This document shows, piece after piece, positions 11,201-23,100 of a stretch of DNA of 50,393 bases. Where the stretch lies: contig LPNZ01011357.1 in the NCBI GenBank assembly GCA_001655205.1, forward strand, positions 1 through 50,393, in the 5' to 3' direction. A model generated the notes under the pieces. It ran no database searches, was not told where the DNA came from, and worked only from the letters and a program-made list of their open reading frames with translations. Made by a program: the position numbers and the translations under genes. The DNA is from Lenisia limosa (lineage: Eukaryota; Breviatea). Numbering within the stretch: the first letter of the stretch is position 1; the number at the start of each line of letters is the position of its first letter.

Positions 11201-14102
11201 GGGCGAACCAATTTCTCCCAAAGCATGGAGCAAAAAAGAGGTACGCTGTTCATTGCTATAACTCTCCAGGGGCTGGTTCGAGAAAATCGGTCTTCAAGTG
11301 TTCCCCGCTTGCCTGCCATCCCGAAGCGCCTTCTTATACAAAGGGAAACCTTGCGACTTGCTAAAGGTGCCCCTCCCTCTAACTTTTGGTCATGTTTTAA
11401 CTCCTCAGCCTCTACGAAGTCCAAAAAGGTCGAGCCCGTTTTGGGCAGTTGGAGATCGCAGTTTGCTGCAGTTGGAGGGCCCAACAAACCAGGATGATAT
11501 TGCTATTCCGGAATTTGCCTGATCCCCTCAGGCATTGTCCCGCTCGTCCACTCCGGACAGCCGCGTCCGTCAGTACGGCCAGAGCTCCACCATCGCCTCG
11601 CCCCTCGCGTCGGTGCTGAGTCTGCCAGATTCGCACTCCGAGTTGTCGCGGCGGTCGACGAAGCACGGCGGCGCCTCCTTCAAAAAGTGGGTTGTTTGCC
11701 GACTGAATTGGTGACGATTCAGACGTGAGGCGCGGACGTTCAAGGCCCGTAGCGAGCTGTTGTCCTCTATCATGGCGCGTCTCAAGGTATGCAAGAGACT
11801 TGTTGTGATTTCTTCAGGACACAAAGCCCAAGTCGTTAGCGTGGCTTCTCCGCATGATTCGGGACATCTTCAAAGACAAGGTAGGGAACATGTCACTGGG
11901 TAATTGGGTATAGGACCAAAATTAACTGCCTGGCTTATTTTTTGAAACAAGGATGACTCTGGAATAGGAGAGACCAAAAACACGTTGCCCGCTTTACCCC
12001 CCCCCCCCNNNNNNNNNNNNNNNNNNNNNNNNNNNNNNNNNNNNNNNNNNNNNNNNNNNNNNNNNNNNNNNNNNNNNNNNNNNNNNNNNNNNNNNNNNNN
12101 NNNNNNNNNNNNNNNNNNNNNNNNNNNNNNNNNNNNNNACACGAACCTTAGTGGACTTCAACATAGCCAGCGTGATTGTGTCAACTCAGGCGTTCCGAGA
12201 GTCCAATGCTGTTGTTGAGTGCTTTGCAAAGGTACGTTCTAGCCTTCGACGAAGCCGTTGTGACCACCTAGTTCCTTGAGGAGTCCTGGGATCTCAGCGT
12301 TTTGAACGTGTTCCTGCGAGCAGCAGCACTTCTCGAAGAGGTTAGTGGCTCGAGCTGTATTGTAACTCTTTAGCCCACGGGGTCAGTGGCACTGAGCATG
12401 CTGCCGCAGCCGGATGTGACGCGCAAGGCCCTCATCCTACTTGAGAAGTGCATCCAGGTGAGTTTGGTCAACAGCACGTCATTCCTTTCTGGACCCCTCA
12501 CACACCAGGTGTCAGACACCGTCATTTCCAACAGAGCGGAGACCTCACGAAATCGATTTGTTCAGGTTTGCTTCGGTCATGATGCTCTCATATTTCAGAT
12601 TCTCCAAAAGATGTCACATCCGCACCCGGTAACCACAAGTAAAAGCAAAAGAGGTTTTGGAGGGCCGCAAACGACCAACGAGCTGCACGTGGCGCGAATC
12701 GACTGTTTACGCCTTCTTTGTGTCGAATACGCGCAGGTGAGTTGTTTCTGATGGGGGAGTGTCTTCAGTCTGGTTTACAAGTTTAGTACGACGCCGGCTT
12801 CAACAGCTTCATGCACACCCTCTTTGCGCGCCACGATAAGGCCTTAAACGGCCAGCTTGACAAGAAAATGCTTCAGGGACTGGTTGCCGAGGCCGCACCG
12901 CGAGCACATGGAAATGGTGAGAACACCACTCTAAATCCCGCGAATGGTTATATATTAGTTGTTTGACCTTCATAGTCATATTATTAGTTGTTTGACCGTC
13001 CTGTAGAAATTGTCGAAGTTGTTGACTACGTTTGGAGCCACTCGGCGAAGCAAGGTCCCAACAATACTTCCGTAGGCTGTACATCCTCGAGCTCTTTTGT
13101 TCAACGTTTTCCCTTTTTAGAAGTTATCAATGACCCCCCCCCCCAGTATGTTGATTTTGGCGGGCTCAGTGCNNNNNNNNNNNNNNNNNNNNNNNNNNNN
13201 NNNNNNNNNNNNNNNNNNNNNTCACCCCTTCTTCTGGGACAACTTCAAACACGATTTCATTCCTGAGTGGGAGTGGGATTTTGTCTTAAATGCTGATTTG
13301 CGATGTTGAAAGAACTGTTGTTCCCCCTGAATTCTGCACTCACAACACAGCACAACGAGCTTCGATTCCGGCGGATTTGACGGGGATGAAGGTACTGACG
13401 AGGACGCTCTAATCGCGGCCGTGGCCAACCATTGGGTTGAATTCAGATCGGCGTTTGAGGGCGGTGCTTTGGATAACTGTTTGCCTGTGTTTACTGCTTA
13501 GGGTCACAACGTTCCTGGCTTCCATGGCAAAGGACCCGAAATACAGACAAAGTAGGTTCAAAAGGGCTGCGGATCTCAAGATGACAATAAAAATCAGTAA
13601 TTTCGCTTGGTTCATTCGAAGCCAAAGAGCGCTACTTAGCACACCTCCTGTTGATACAATATTATTTAACCCTCGCAGCGCTTACCCTCATGACCGAAGT
13701 TCGCGATCGACTGAATCGCTCAGTCACTACGCATGTGGACGGGTAAGTGGGTCAGCATCGTAGATCTACAAGGGTGTTCACAAGGCAAATAAATTGAATG
13801 AATCTTATTTACTAGAGCTTTATGGCGTGGGTTGCTTCGGGTAGATGCTTTCTTGTTTTTTGTTTCTCATTTCTGTATGATATTTATTCCGCAGATCGCG
13901 AGCCATCATGCTGTACCGTAAGATTCTCGCTCTCATGGGTAACACCCTTTTTGACGCCTTCCGCCACACCCAAGTCTCGGATACAACTCTGCTGAAGCAC
14001 CAGCTGAGGTTTGTTTGATGGCTGACATACTCACCCTGTAGATTCCTTGAGGCTTCTGTTTCAAACCTTGCACTCGAGTATGATAGGTCCACACAGGCAT
14101 GA
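5282..14102 (+). CDS. AXDND1: AXDND1-like axonemal dynein light-chain-domain protein
   Basis: A long, exon-rich gene. Exon 1 (ATG 5282) is Pro/Ser-rich and disordered. Exons at 6180-6910 carry the family core: VFPKVIPSGREEVLQLATCL, then LGAEFAVWDAVFAEV, then RQTAVECIERAAVMMRLRQR. This matches the Ax_dynein_light (p28/DNALI1-related) pattern of AXDND1, in which Arg-Gln...Val-Glu-Cys-x-Glu-Arg is conserved. A coiled coil follows (7160-7460), then long Ser/Glu-rich low-complexity exons (7700-11700). A helical C-terminal part (11830-14102) includes SLAWLLRMIRDIF and ALILLEKCIQ, which I cannot assign. Five assembly gaps interrupt it. It could be two genes, with the 3' part separate, but I saw no convincing internal start. 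The 3' end is uncertain: an alternative last exon from 14182 would stop at 14315. Confidence 0.7.
5746..5782. other. Assembly gap
   Basis: 37 N within the 5' part of the AXDND1-like gene, apparently inside or beside its second exon. Confidence 0.99.
7040..7135. mobile_element. MITE-like element with 23-base terminal inverted repeats
   Basis: The ends 7040-7062 (GGGCTTCACTTCGGTTCG plus AAAAA) and 7113-7135 are reverse complements with one mismatch, around a 50-base loop with no coding capacity. Both ends are flanked by TA, as expected for a Tc1/mariner target-site duplication. It sits in an intron of the AXDND1-like gene, so it does not break the reading frame. Confidence 0.65.
10401..10469. 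other. Assembly gap
   Basis: 69 N inside a Ser/Pro-rich exon region of the AXDND1-like gene. Confidence 0.99.
10985..11034. other. Assembly gap
   Basis: 50 N, probably within an intron of the AXDND1-like gene. Confidence 0.99.
12009..12138. other. Assembly gap beside a C homopolymer
   Basis: 130 N directly after a run of ten or more C; one or more exons of the AXDND1-like gene may be hidden here. Confidence 0.99.
13173..13221. other. Assembly gap
   Basis: 49 N shortly after a C9 run in the 3' part of the AXDND1-like gene; the flanking frame (HPFFWDNFKHDF) suggests coding sequence is lost. Confidence 0.99.
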
Positions 14103-14641
14103 AGAGTAGATGTTTCTAGTAGTTCTTTTATTGATATGGTTGATGTCATCATTTTATTATTTATTTATTTCCTGCTTTAGTTCATTCGTCCAAGTGTGCA
14201 ACCAATAACGCACCCGTTGGGATTTCTGGCCACAGCCCAAGGCGGGATGACCCTCGAGAGAGTAAACTTGTTTATACCTCACGGTTTTATTGAGATGACC
14301 ATGCACGAGGGATGAAGAATGCAAAAGTGATGTTACTTTAGTGAATGTAAAATGGGTATCCTTTAGGATTCCAAAAAGAAGGGTAGCATAGCAAATAAGC
14401 TGACGATCCCTGACTCTCTTAGTAAAAAGCGAAAAGAGTGTAAGTTAGAAGCGTCAACACTATGTCGATGAAAATAATACGAAATGACTCTACTTAAAAA
14501 GAACTTCTTGTACCCATTGTAAAATACGGATATTTTTATTTTCTTTTTTGATATGTTATCACGTGCGCGTGGCGTCAAGTATAAATAAATTTTGATTTTC
14601 CTGATTTTCCTTAATTTTGCTGATATTTTGTAGCGTTCAGT
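14103..14641. other. Intergenic region, possibly an extra 3' exon
   Basis: This lies between two plus-strand genes. Most of it is AT-rich and featureless. From 14182 to 14315 one frame is open and protein-like (FIRPSVQPITHPLGF, ending MHEG then TGA) after a good acceptor (GCTTTAG), so it may be an alternative last exon of the AXDND1-like gene. The remaining ~300 bases would be the PARP promoter. Confidence 0.4.
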
Positions 14642-17600
14642 ATGTCAGAAAATCCCTTTATTGTTGAATTAGCGAAATCAGGCCGCTCTGAGTGCAAGGT
14701 TTGTTCACTTTAAACATTTTTTCCTTATATTTAGGGCTGTGGACGCAATATCGGCGAAGGGCAACCTCGGTAGGATAATAATAGATTTAATTATTCAATA
14801 AAATTTGCACTTTCTGCTTTACCCAGTAGTAATATTCTAACATTTTTTTTTTTCTTTCTTACCCCACAGTGTCGGCCATCGCACCAAGAGTCAATGTAAG
14901 TGGCGGCTCAGGATAATATTATATTGGGTTGGTCGTTACGTCACTTACCGGACCATCACCCCTTCCTGTTTGATTTATATCAGGGCATGATGGCTACGAC
15001 ACTAAGTGGCACCATGTTGCCTGTATTAAGGGACGGCTCAAGAACTACAGAACTGAAGTTGTTGATGTGGGCTGAGTTCAGCTTGTTCGGTTTCACCGAA
15101 ATGTTATGCGTGGTCATACGAGAGCAAAAGAATATTTCATACACTGAAATTGAAAATTCAGTGGGATTAGCACGTCTCTAAATTTGGAAAAATAGAGATC
15201 TTTTTTGTTGAGTTAGTTTTTTTAATTCTCATTTCTATATTGGTAGTGTAGAAAGTCTATTTTTAGACTTATCCCTTTTCTGATTTCTCAATTACAGCCT
15301 CTCTACCTCACATTTAGATGCAAGCTAATCATTGTTTAGAGGCTCGATACCCTCTCTTTTGACGACCAAGAAAAGAGTTGGCGCGCGGGGGGTATAATAT
15401 TTGAGCAGTTACGGTATTGAAATCCGCCTTCGACAATGCTGACCTTGTCCAGTTTACACGTACACCGGTGAGGAGTTCAAACGGAGCGACGACCAGAAGG
15501 TACAGATCAAAACTACGCCTTTCAATCTCACTCTTAGAAACGCAATTCTGCTCTCTGGGCCCTCAAGAAGATCCTCTTCAAGTACAAGGCCAAGCCACTG
15601 CAGGAGGTATGCGCGGCCAACACCATCCCCATCGCCTGGGCCAGTGAGAAAAAGAAGCACGTCTTCGAGCTTGCTCACGACATTGCCGACGGCATTCTCT
15701 TTGGAAAGCTTGCTCCCTGTCCCGCCTGCGAGGGCCCCTACTGCCGTGCCCCCTGTACGCCAAAGACTGTCTTTATTCATAAGACCTGAATGAACCTCTT
15801 ATTGCCGCAGATGATGGAAACCACGTGAAGTGTGCTGGATGGACTCAGAGCGGATTCAGTCGCTGTACCTTCGACTCCGAAGTCTCTTCCGTCAAGGCCG
15901 TCAGGTACGCAGACCTTTCCGCGAGACTTATCGAAGTTGTCGAGAAATTGCATTCTTTATGGGGCCTCTCACCGTTTAGATACCCGTTCAGTGTACCCGA
16001 CAAATGCAAGATCGATGAACTCCTTGTAAGGACCTGAAGAGTTTGGGTGTGGCTGATATTTCAGAACTTTAAACACCCCTGCAAGGCCTGGTTGCCTTCT
16101 CTCAAAAACGCCCCACCTCCGTAAGTTTCATACTACTTCTGCTGATGCATTGCAGCACGCCCTCCCCCACACCCACCATTCCTGGAGCCGCTTCCCCTGC
16201 CCCCTCAGCCGGACCCTCCACCGCGGCTTCCAATGTCCGTGTTGTTCCCGTTGCCTTCTTGCCTAACTCCACAGAACCTCTGCAATATTGTCGCTTTCTT
16301 CCCCGGACGCACCTCCAAGGCCAAGAAGGAAGTCAGTCTATGGGGTGATACTTGCAGGGTTGTTTCAACTTCTTTTTTTCTTTCTCATCATCTTCAACAA
16401 TTCAATTTCTAATCTTCACAGCCCTTATTTATTTTATTTATTTTATTCCATAAATTGCTTTAATTTCCTCCCCTCAGGCTGAGGCAAGTGTGTTTGCCAA
16501 TGGTGGACTTGTTACCGCCAAAATTGACCAGGCCACTCACATTATTGTTATGAAGGCCCAGGTACCGGGTGTCTCCTGAGCTTCTTCTCCAAACATTAAT
16601 AAATCACATCGTTGTGCTGACTGTTTTAGGAAGGAGAATCGAAGGCGACAAAGGCTGTTGCTGCCCGTCGTGAAGAAGTGGGAGGCGGGTGTTAGTTGTG
16701 GGGGGCGGGGTACTTGTTAGTTTTCATATGAATTTTGACTTTTTAGGGATTTCCCGTTATTGTTGTCGACTTTGTTGAAAAGGTAAGAACAAGGTTATAA
16801 CATAGAGGCATGCCTTTCAGCATAGTCACGTAACCTTTGCACTTTCCTGACCCTCAGCTTGCCGGCGGTGACGTGTCTCTTCGCACCGCTGCCGGACTCA
16901 CTAAATCCGGACTCCTCTGTGCTGGCTCAGAGGCTGGAAAGGACCTGCCGAGCGTTGCTGAGGAAAAGGTTTCTGGGGAGATGATTCGCCATTTCCGAGT
17001 ATTTATTACGATACATGTATCATATTTAGTTTGCCGTTTATTGAGTGACCAATTAGGCCGTTGAAGTTCGCCTGGCCAAGAAGCGTCGTAAGCCGACACC
17101 CACCAGTGCCATTCTCAGAGTAGGCCTCCTTTCATTGAGCACATTGACGCATTGCCTTGACCGTGCAGGTCGATCGTGATGCTTCCGGTGGAGACGTGTA
17201 CATTAATTCCAAAGACGAAACTGATGTGTACAGCTGTGTTCTGAACAGAGTTGGTTCGGCTTGCTTTATCTTGACTTCTTCAAATATTATATAATGGGAA
17301 CTTTTGTAGTACATTCACAATCATTTGGTATCAGTGCCTTATCACCATTCTGACAACCAGGTGAACATGGACAAGGGCTACAACTCCTTCTACATTATGC
17401 AGATTCTCAAGGTTTGTCCCTCATCCCATTCCTTCATGCCCTAGTCCGGTGCGCGCTATACGGTGTTCAAGAAGTGGGGACGTGTCGGTAACGAAAGCCA
17501 GGGTGGCATCAAGGTACGCCTAGGAATAATTGGTTACGCTATAGGATGATGAGAAGTTTGGAAACGTTGGAAAAGCCATGGATTGCTTTAAAGAGAAATT

Positions 17601-19964
17601 CAAAGAGATGTAAGTTGGTGCGATGATACGACGAGGCAAGCGAAATCTCACTCCCATCCAGCACCGGCAACAACTGGGACGACCGTGACCTTTTCGTCAA
17701 GAGGCCTGGACGCTACTATATGGTTGACCTTGGTGACGATGAAGAGGAGGAAAAGGAAAACAATGGAAAGGTAGGGTTATCTCTGGGACCCAATTTTTTT
17801 CTTATTATTATTTCATTTCTGACCTCTTTCTGCGTAGAAATCCCGCCCCAATGTTGTTGTGGCTGACAGTGCTCTCAATCCTCGTGTTAAAAACTTTGTT
17901 GGTATGTTGAACCATCTTGCAGTGTCCCCTTTACTGACACTATAGACCTTATCTTTGATGACAAACAAATGATCAAGGCTCTCGAAGCTATGGAAATTGG
18001 TATGCTACAGGATGATATCATCTATCATAGTATCAAAACATCACTTTTTGAAAGTTCATTTCAACAATTATAATTCTGTTTGCAACACTTAGATGTCAAA
18101 AAGATGCCCCTTGGAAAGATCAGCAAGGTTTCAATCCAGGAGGGTCTTAAGGTTGGGCCTTTCCAATGCTTCTGCCGCTTATCCCTTCAACACATTCCTG
18201 ACGTTACAGTGTCTCAAACAAATTGATGACGTCTACGCCGCGAACCCTGGAAAAAGCTATGACGATGTAGGTCACTAGTGTTACATAGCCTTCTCACCTG
18301 TTTAGCTTGCTAAGGATGCCTTCAACAACCTCGGAGACCTCATCACCCAGTTCTACCACATCATTCCCCACAACTGCGGTGGGCGCTTTTTTGCTTTTTT
18401 GTAGTGTTCTAACTTCATAGGCACCATGGCTCCCCCTCCCATCACCCCTCAGGTAAGATCGGCCCCCGAGCTTCATTCCCCCCGGGTGCTTTCTGACCTT
18501 GTAGATCATCCCCTCCAAGATGGACATGCTGACCTCTCTCATGGATATGGAAATCGCACAAAACATCATGAAGGAAACAAAGAGCGCGGTGAGTCTACTT
18601 AGTTGACCGTTCCAACTTCCTCTCTCACTGGTCTAGGAGAACTGTGTCTCCGACGCCAATTACGAGAAGCTCAAGACCAAGCTTGTTTCTGTTGACGAGG
18701 AGTCGCAGACCTTCAAGGATATCAATGCTTGTGGGATTTCAGGGAGGGTTCTCTGCTAATTCTATACAGAGCAGCTCTAATCTTATTAGACATGAACAAC
18801 ACGCACGGAAGCACCCACTCGCAGTACACACTCATTCTTGAGGATCTCTTTGAGGTTTGTCACGCTTTCCTTGGATATTCTCAATACCCAGGTTGACAGA
18901 GAAGGTGAAGACAGCCGCTTCAAGCCCTTCGCCGACAATGAGCATCGTGAACTTCTTTGGCATGGGTACGGAATCCGCCTTTTGTACACATTTTAACGTT
19001 ATTCAGTTCGCGCCTCACCAATTGGGTTGGTATCCTCTCACAAGGACTTCGCATCGCCCCTCCTGAGGCCCCATGTACCGGTTATATGGTGAGCTTTATT
19101 ATGATATCTTAGCACACTCTGACTATCTAGTTTGGCAAGGGTGTCTATTTCGCTAAGTGAGCGGGAGAAGGAGGGGTGTTGGTGTTAAAGTTTGTGTTTT
19201 GGTTTACTCTGTAGCGCGTGTTCCAAATCAGCCAACTACACTAACGCCCATTCTTCTGATAACACTGTGAGGGGAGTACGGAACATACTGAGATTTACTG
19301 TCATAAACTGTCTGGTTCAATCCTTAGTACTGCCAACAACGAAGGATTGATCACAGTTTATTGCATTATTGATCTTGACATTTTGAATTAGTGTGACCAA
19401 ATCTCAGTATCACGCTGACTGTCATTTGGAATCGAAGTGACAATGCAGGGTCTTCTTGCCCTCTGTGAAGTTGCACTTGGAGAGCCTCTCGAGAAACAAA
19501 CGTCTTTCTACGTCAATAAGGTACTGTGATGTTTGCCTTGGTCTCATGATGCCACTGTGTAACTCCACAGCTCCCGAAAGGCAAGCTCCACTGCTTCGGC
19601 CAGGGTCGCACCGTACCCAACAAAAAGGGCTACAAAACTATGTCGGTTTGGGTCTATTGATAGGGTGATATCTGATAAGACACCTTCTGGTGTCGATCTT
19701 TTGCCTTCTAATTTCCTCAGGGACAACGGTTGTGTCATTCCAATGGGCAAGCTGACCCAATCGAAAATCCAAACAGTGCTTCAATACGATGAGAAAATTG
19801 TAAGTCTTGACGGGAACCTTTCTGGACCTGTTGTATTGACTAATTAGGTCTACGATGTTGACCAGGTGAGAATCCGTTACCTTCTCAAGTGCAAGTTCAA
19901 TGTAAGTGGCTGATGGCCTCGATTCCGTCTGACTCTGTAGTACAAGGGCCACAGATACTGGTAG
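14642..19964 (+). CDS. PARP1: Poly(ADP-ribose) polymerase, PARP1 type
   Basis: PARP1 detects DNA breaks in the nucleus and uses NAD+ to make poly(ADP-ribose). All domains but one are visible in order: one N-terminal PARP zinc finger ([11 protein letters not shown] ... WHHVAC, 14642-15040); PADR1/zinc-3 ([45 protein letters not shown]; 15540-15920); BRCT (16260-16850); WGR ([27 protein letters not shown]; 17170-17510); the helical regulatory domain (17860-18600); and the ART catalytic domain (18640-19964). Catalytic residues are present: His in LLWHGSR, Tyr in [20 protein letters not shown] and Glu in [12 protein letters not shown]. The second N-terminal zinc finger of animal PARP1 is not seen; the 15060-15330 stretch where it might lie looks intronic. 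The last exon ends YKGHRYW, TAG 19962-19964. ATG 14642 is chosen because the finger begins seven residues later. Confidence 0.95.
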
Positions 19965-20184
19965 TTCTGTTTTGTCGCACATTTAATTCTTACGCTGAAC
20001 TTTCCACATCCCCAACGGGTTACATTGAGAAACTGTGAAATGGAATAGTGTACAGACAAATACCTAACATAACATAACTCTACATATCCATCATGAGCGA
20101 GATTGCCCTTGATTCCCGGGGGTCCATATAGCGAAGAGTGTCATCCCAACGTCTTACCCCCACCTGGGATGTAAATCACAACGA
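19965..20184. other. Convergent 3' spacer
   Basis: 220-base spacer between the PARP stop and the stop of the HEAT-repeat gene on the other strand. I see nothing else in it. Confidence 0.6.
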
Positions 20185-23100
20185 TCAAACACCCACCAAT
20201 GAGTCCGTGCCGTCCTCATCATCACTATCATCATCGCGGTGCGGCCAGTCACTGATCAGTTGTCGAGCGTCAGCAAGCAGAGCTTTGATCTCATGTGGTA
20301 CGCCGCCGCATGACACGTGACCCTCGTCCTCGTCCCATTCCGAATCCGAATCCGAGTCCCTTTAGAGTGAGAGCGCCCATAGAATAAGCAAGATCACAAG
20401 ATCCAGAACGCACCAATCTGAGGCGCTCTCCGAGTCCGACGCTGAAGTAGCCCACTCCATATTCCTTTAGGGTCAGTGATTTCATAACTCAACTCATCGG
20501 CAGGTCATGATGAACGAGGGTATTTGCACCTACGGCGGAGGGGGGTGGAATGCTGCGGGTGACGGCGTCTTGGCCATGGTCTCGATGGATGGTGTGATGT
20601 GGAGTATCAGGTCGGCTGAAGCATAACATAAAGATGGCAAATGAGCGCAAATAATGCCCAGAAGTAAGCCCTTCCCACCAATGTCACGCAGTAACCTGGT
20701 GTCAGAGGTAATGACAATTCCGAGGAGAGTGATGCGGCAAATGCCTTGAAGAAGCACCTTCTCAACAGACTAATCCGTAATGGAAACAAGCAGCTCTCTA
20801 ACCTGGTGTTTTGGGATACACAGGAGAGCACTGACAACATGCTGCGCCACCTGACAGGCCTCTCCGTAAAGTGGCGAGCGTAATGAGCGTGTTTTCTGTG
20901 TTGTTATTCGACATTGAGTGAGGATGGGTTTACCTCAAAATGGTCATCTTGCCCAAAGGTGAGCTTGCGTGATATGAGAGGAGAGAGAGCTTCAACAGAC
21001 ATCTGGACTGTTACATTTCTGGCAATGCGGACCTTTTTGGTTTTGGCTGGAGGGGACAAGACTGGAGTTGATGAAGTGCGCTGCAGACTTTGTACCAGCA
21101 CGGGGACCGAGTTTGGAAGAGTCCTACAGAGGTAAAACAACGACCAAGACAATAGCGTAATAAATAAATAAATGAACCGAAAGGAGTACAAGTGGTGAAT
21201 AACCCACGAAGAAAACATGGAAGTTGAGAAGGCATCAGGGGAAACAACGTGGGCTAAGTTGGTGAACGCGGCGGTGAGAGCACTGAGAGCCGCAGAGGAC
21301 ACGTCAATGTCGTCGTACGAGGCTATGTAGGAGGCGAGAATGGGAGCCATCGTCAACTGTAGGGATGAGTGATAAGGCCAAAAAAAGTGTACCTGAAGGG
21401 CTGACGGAAGAGTCACAACAGCAGGCTTCAAGAAGTGAGCACTCTCCCGCAACGCCGTGTGCTCAATCTGCACGTTAGACCATGTTTATTACCGAGAGAC
21501 AATATCTTTTCTCACCTGTTTGAGTTGAGACGATTCTGAAGAGTTTTGCACTGAACAGGTTAGAGTAACAGTACTACCACCCTTACAGATATTGCCTCTG
21601 AGCGTTTTCAGCGTCTCGACTACACTAGCATTCAAGTCCCCCGATTTGGTCCCCCATGAAAGCGCCAAGACTGCTGTCTGAACGGTAAAATGTCTGCTGA
21701 CAAGCAAAGAAAAGAAGTGTTATGGGTCATACCTCGAGAGCAGCAGAGCACAGATTTGGCTTTGCGAAACCCGCGATGAGGTTGGATAGCATTGGAGCAC
21801 AGGTAGGGAGAGTGACGGTGATGTGCGATATGAGGGACGAAATTGAGGGAATGCTTGAGGGCGAGGGGCTTGCTGAGCCCTAAGGAGTCAGGCAACGCTG
21901 CTTGCAGCCCTAGAGGCTGTAGCTAAATGCCCACCTGTTTAGAGCCAAGCCTATCGGACGCCTTCGACACCAATCGCAATGACCTCAATTGTGAGTTGAT
22001 GATTTCGGCATTTCAGTTTTAAAACTCCAGCAAAACATCATTGAGGAGTTTAACGCCTACGATGACTGCATCAGACAGCCGGCCAGACGCATGAGAGGCT
22101 TCGGCGAAGACTGCGGTGTACCGGCAACTGAAGGGTTAGCTATTATTGGAGAAAGGTGTGTGATTAAAGGGTCAGCTACTGGAGAAAGGTGCATGATTAA
22201 AGGGTCAGCTATTGAAGAAAGGTACATGGTTTAACAATGAAGTCAGGCCAGCATACCGAGAGTGGCCGAAATGAGACTCGGCGCTGACATCGACTCTAAC
22301 CCAGCGAGTGGTGTAGACTGGGGGGGGGGAGGGAGGGGTAAATCATTCAAGCACCCAAGGACTTTTAGTAACTTGATTAGGTAATAACATACTTGAGAAA
22401 GTGGGGATGACAAACACCATGAAATCAGTTCCTCCATATCAGCAGGGAAGAGCCAAAGAAAGACATCGGAAATGACCGGCAGCGTTTGTCGCGCGATGCG
22501 GCGAACTTCCCACCGGCTGTCTGCCAGGGACGAGATAGTCTGTGCATTAGTGTCCAATATGAAGCAAGCCCACCTGTACGACCATGCTTTTGATGACACT
22601 TCGAAGGGAGACTTCTGGCCACTCCATTGCTGCAATGGTGATGGACCAAGGCAATATTAATCATAAAATGATAATTATACGTGAGAGACATGAAAAAGTC
22701 CCACAACCGACCTTTGTCGTCGCAATATTTTAGAGGGTCATTCTAAAAAAGTTAGACAACACTTTGCTATTTTCTCTTCAAACTTTTTTGTTTTGGCCGT
22801 GTTTGTGATCCATGAACTGCACCAAGTCCAAACTAAAACGTCAATCAGTGGCTCAACAAACCTTGATAAAGCGGCCAGGGTTGTGGTAGGACGCGGCGAC
22901 AATACCCTGGTAACAGTTTCTTTGATGGGTACCAAGTGGACGGCGGGAGACTTAGAGGGCGGCTTGGCTAGGACCGGCGAGAGGACGGGAGGGTTGGGGG
23001 AGCCTAACGCGTTAGAATCTTAAATGCTCAAAGAGTTCTTTGGGCTGAAGAGAAGTGGGAACTTACCTAATGGGGAATGTGGTTGAGTGTGGAATTGCGG

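Noticed and set aside
14363-14578. Minus-strand ORF in the AXDND1-PARP spacer
   Set aside because: AT-rich, no recognisable features, no splice continuity.
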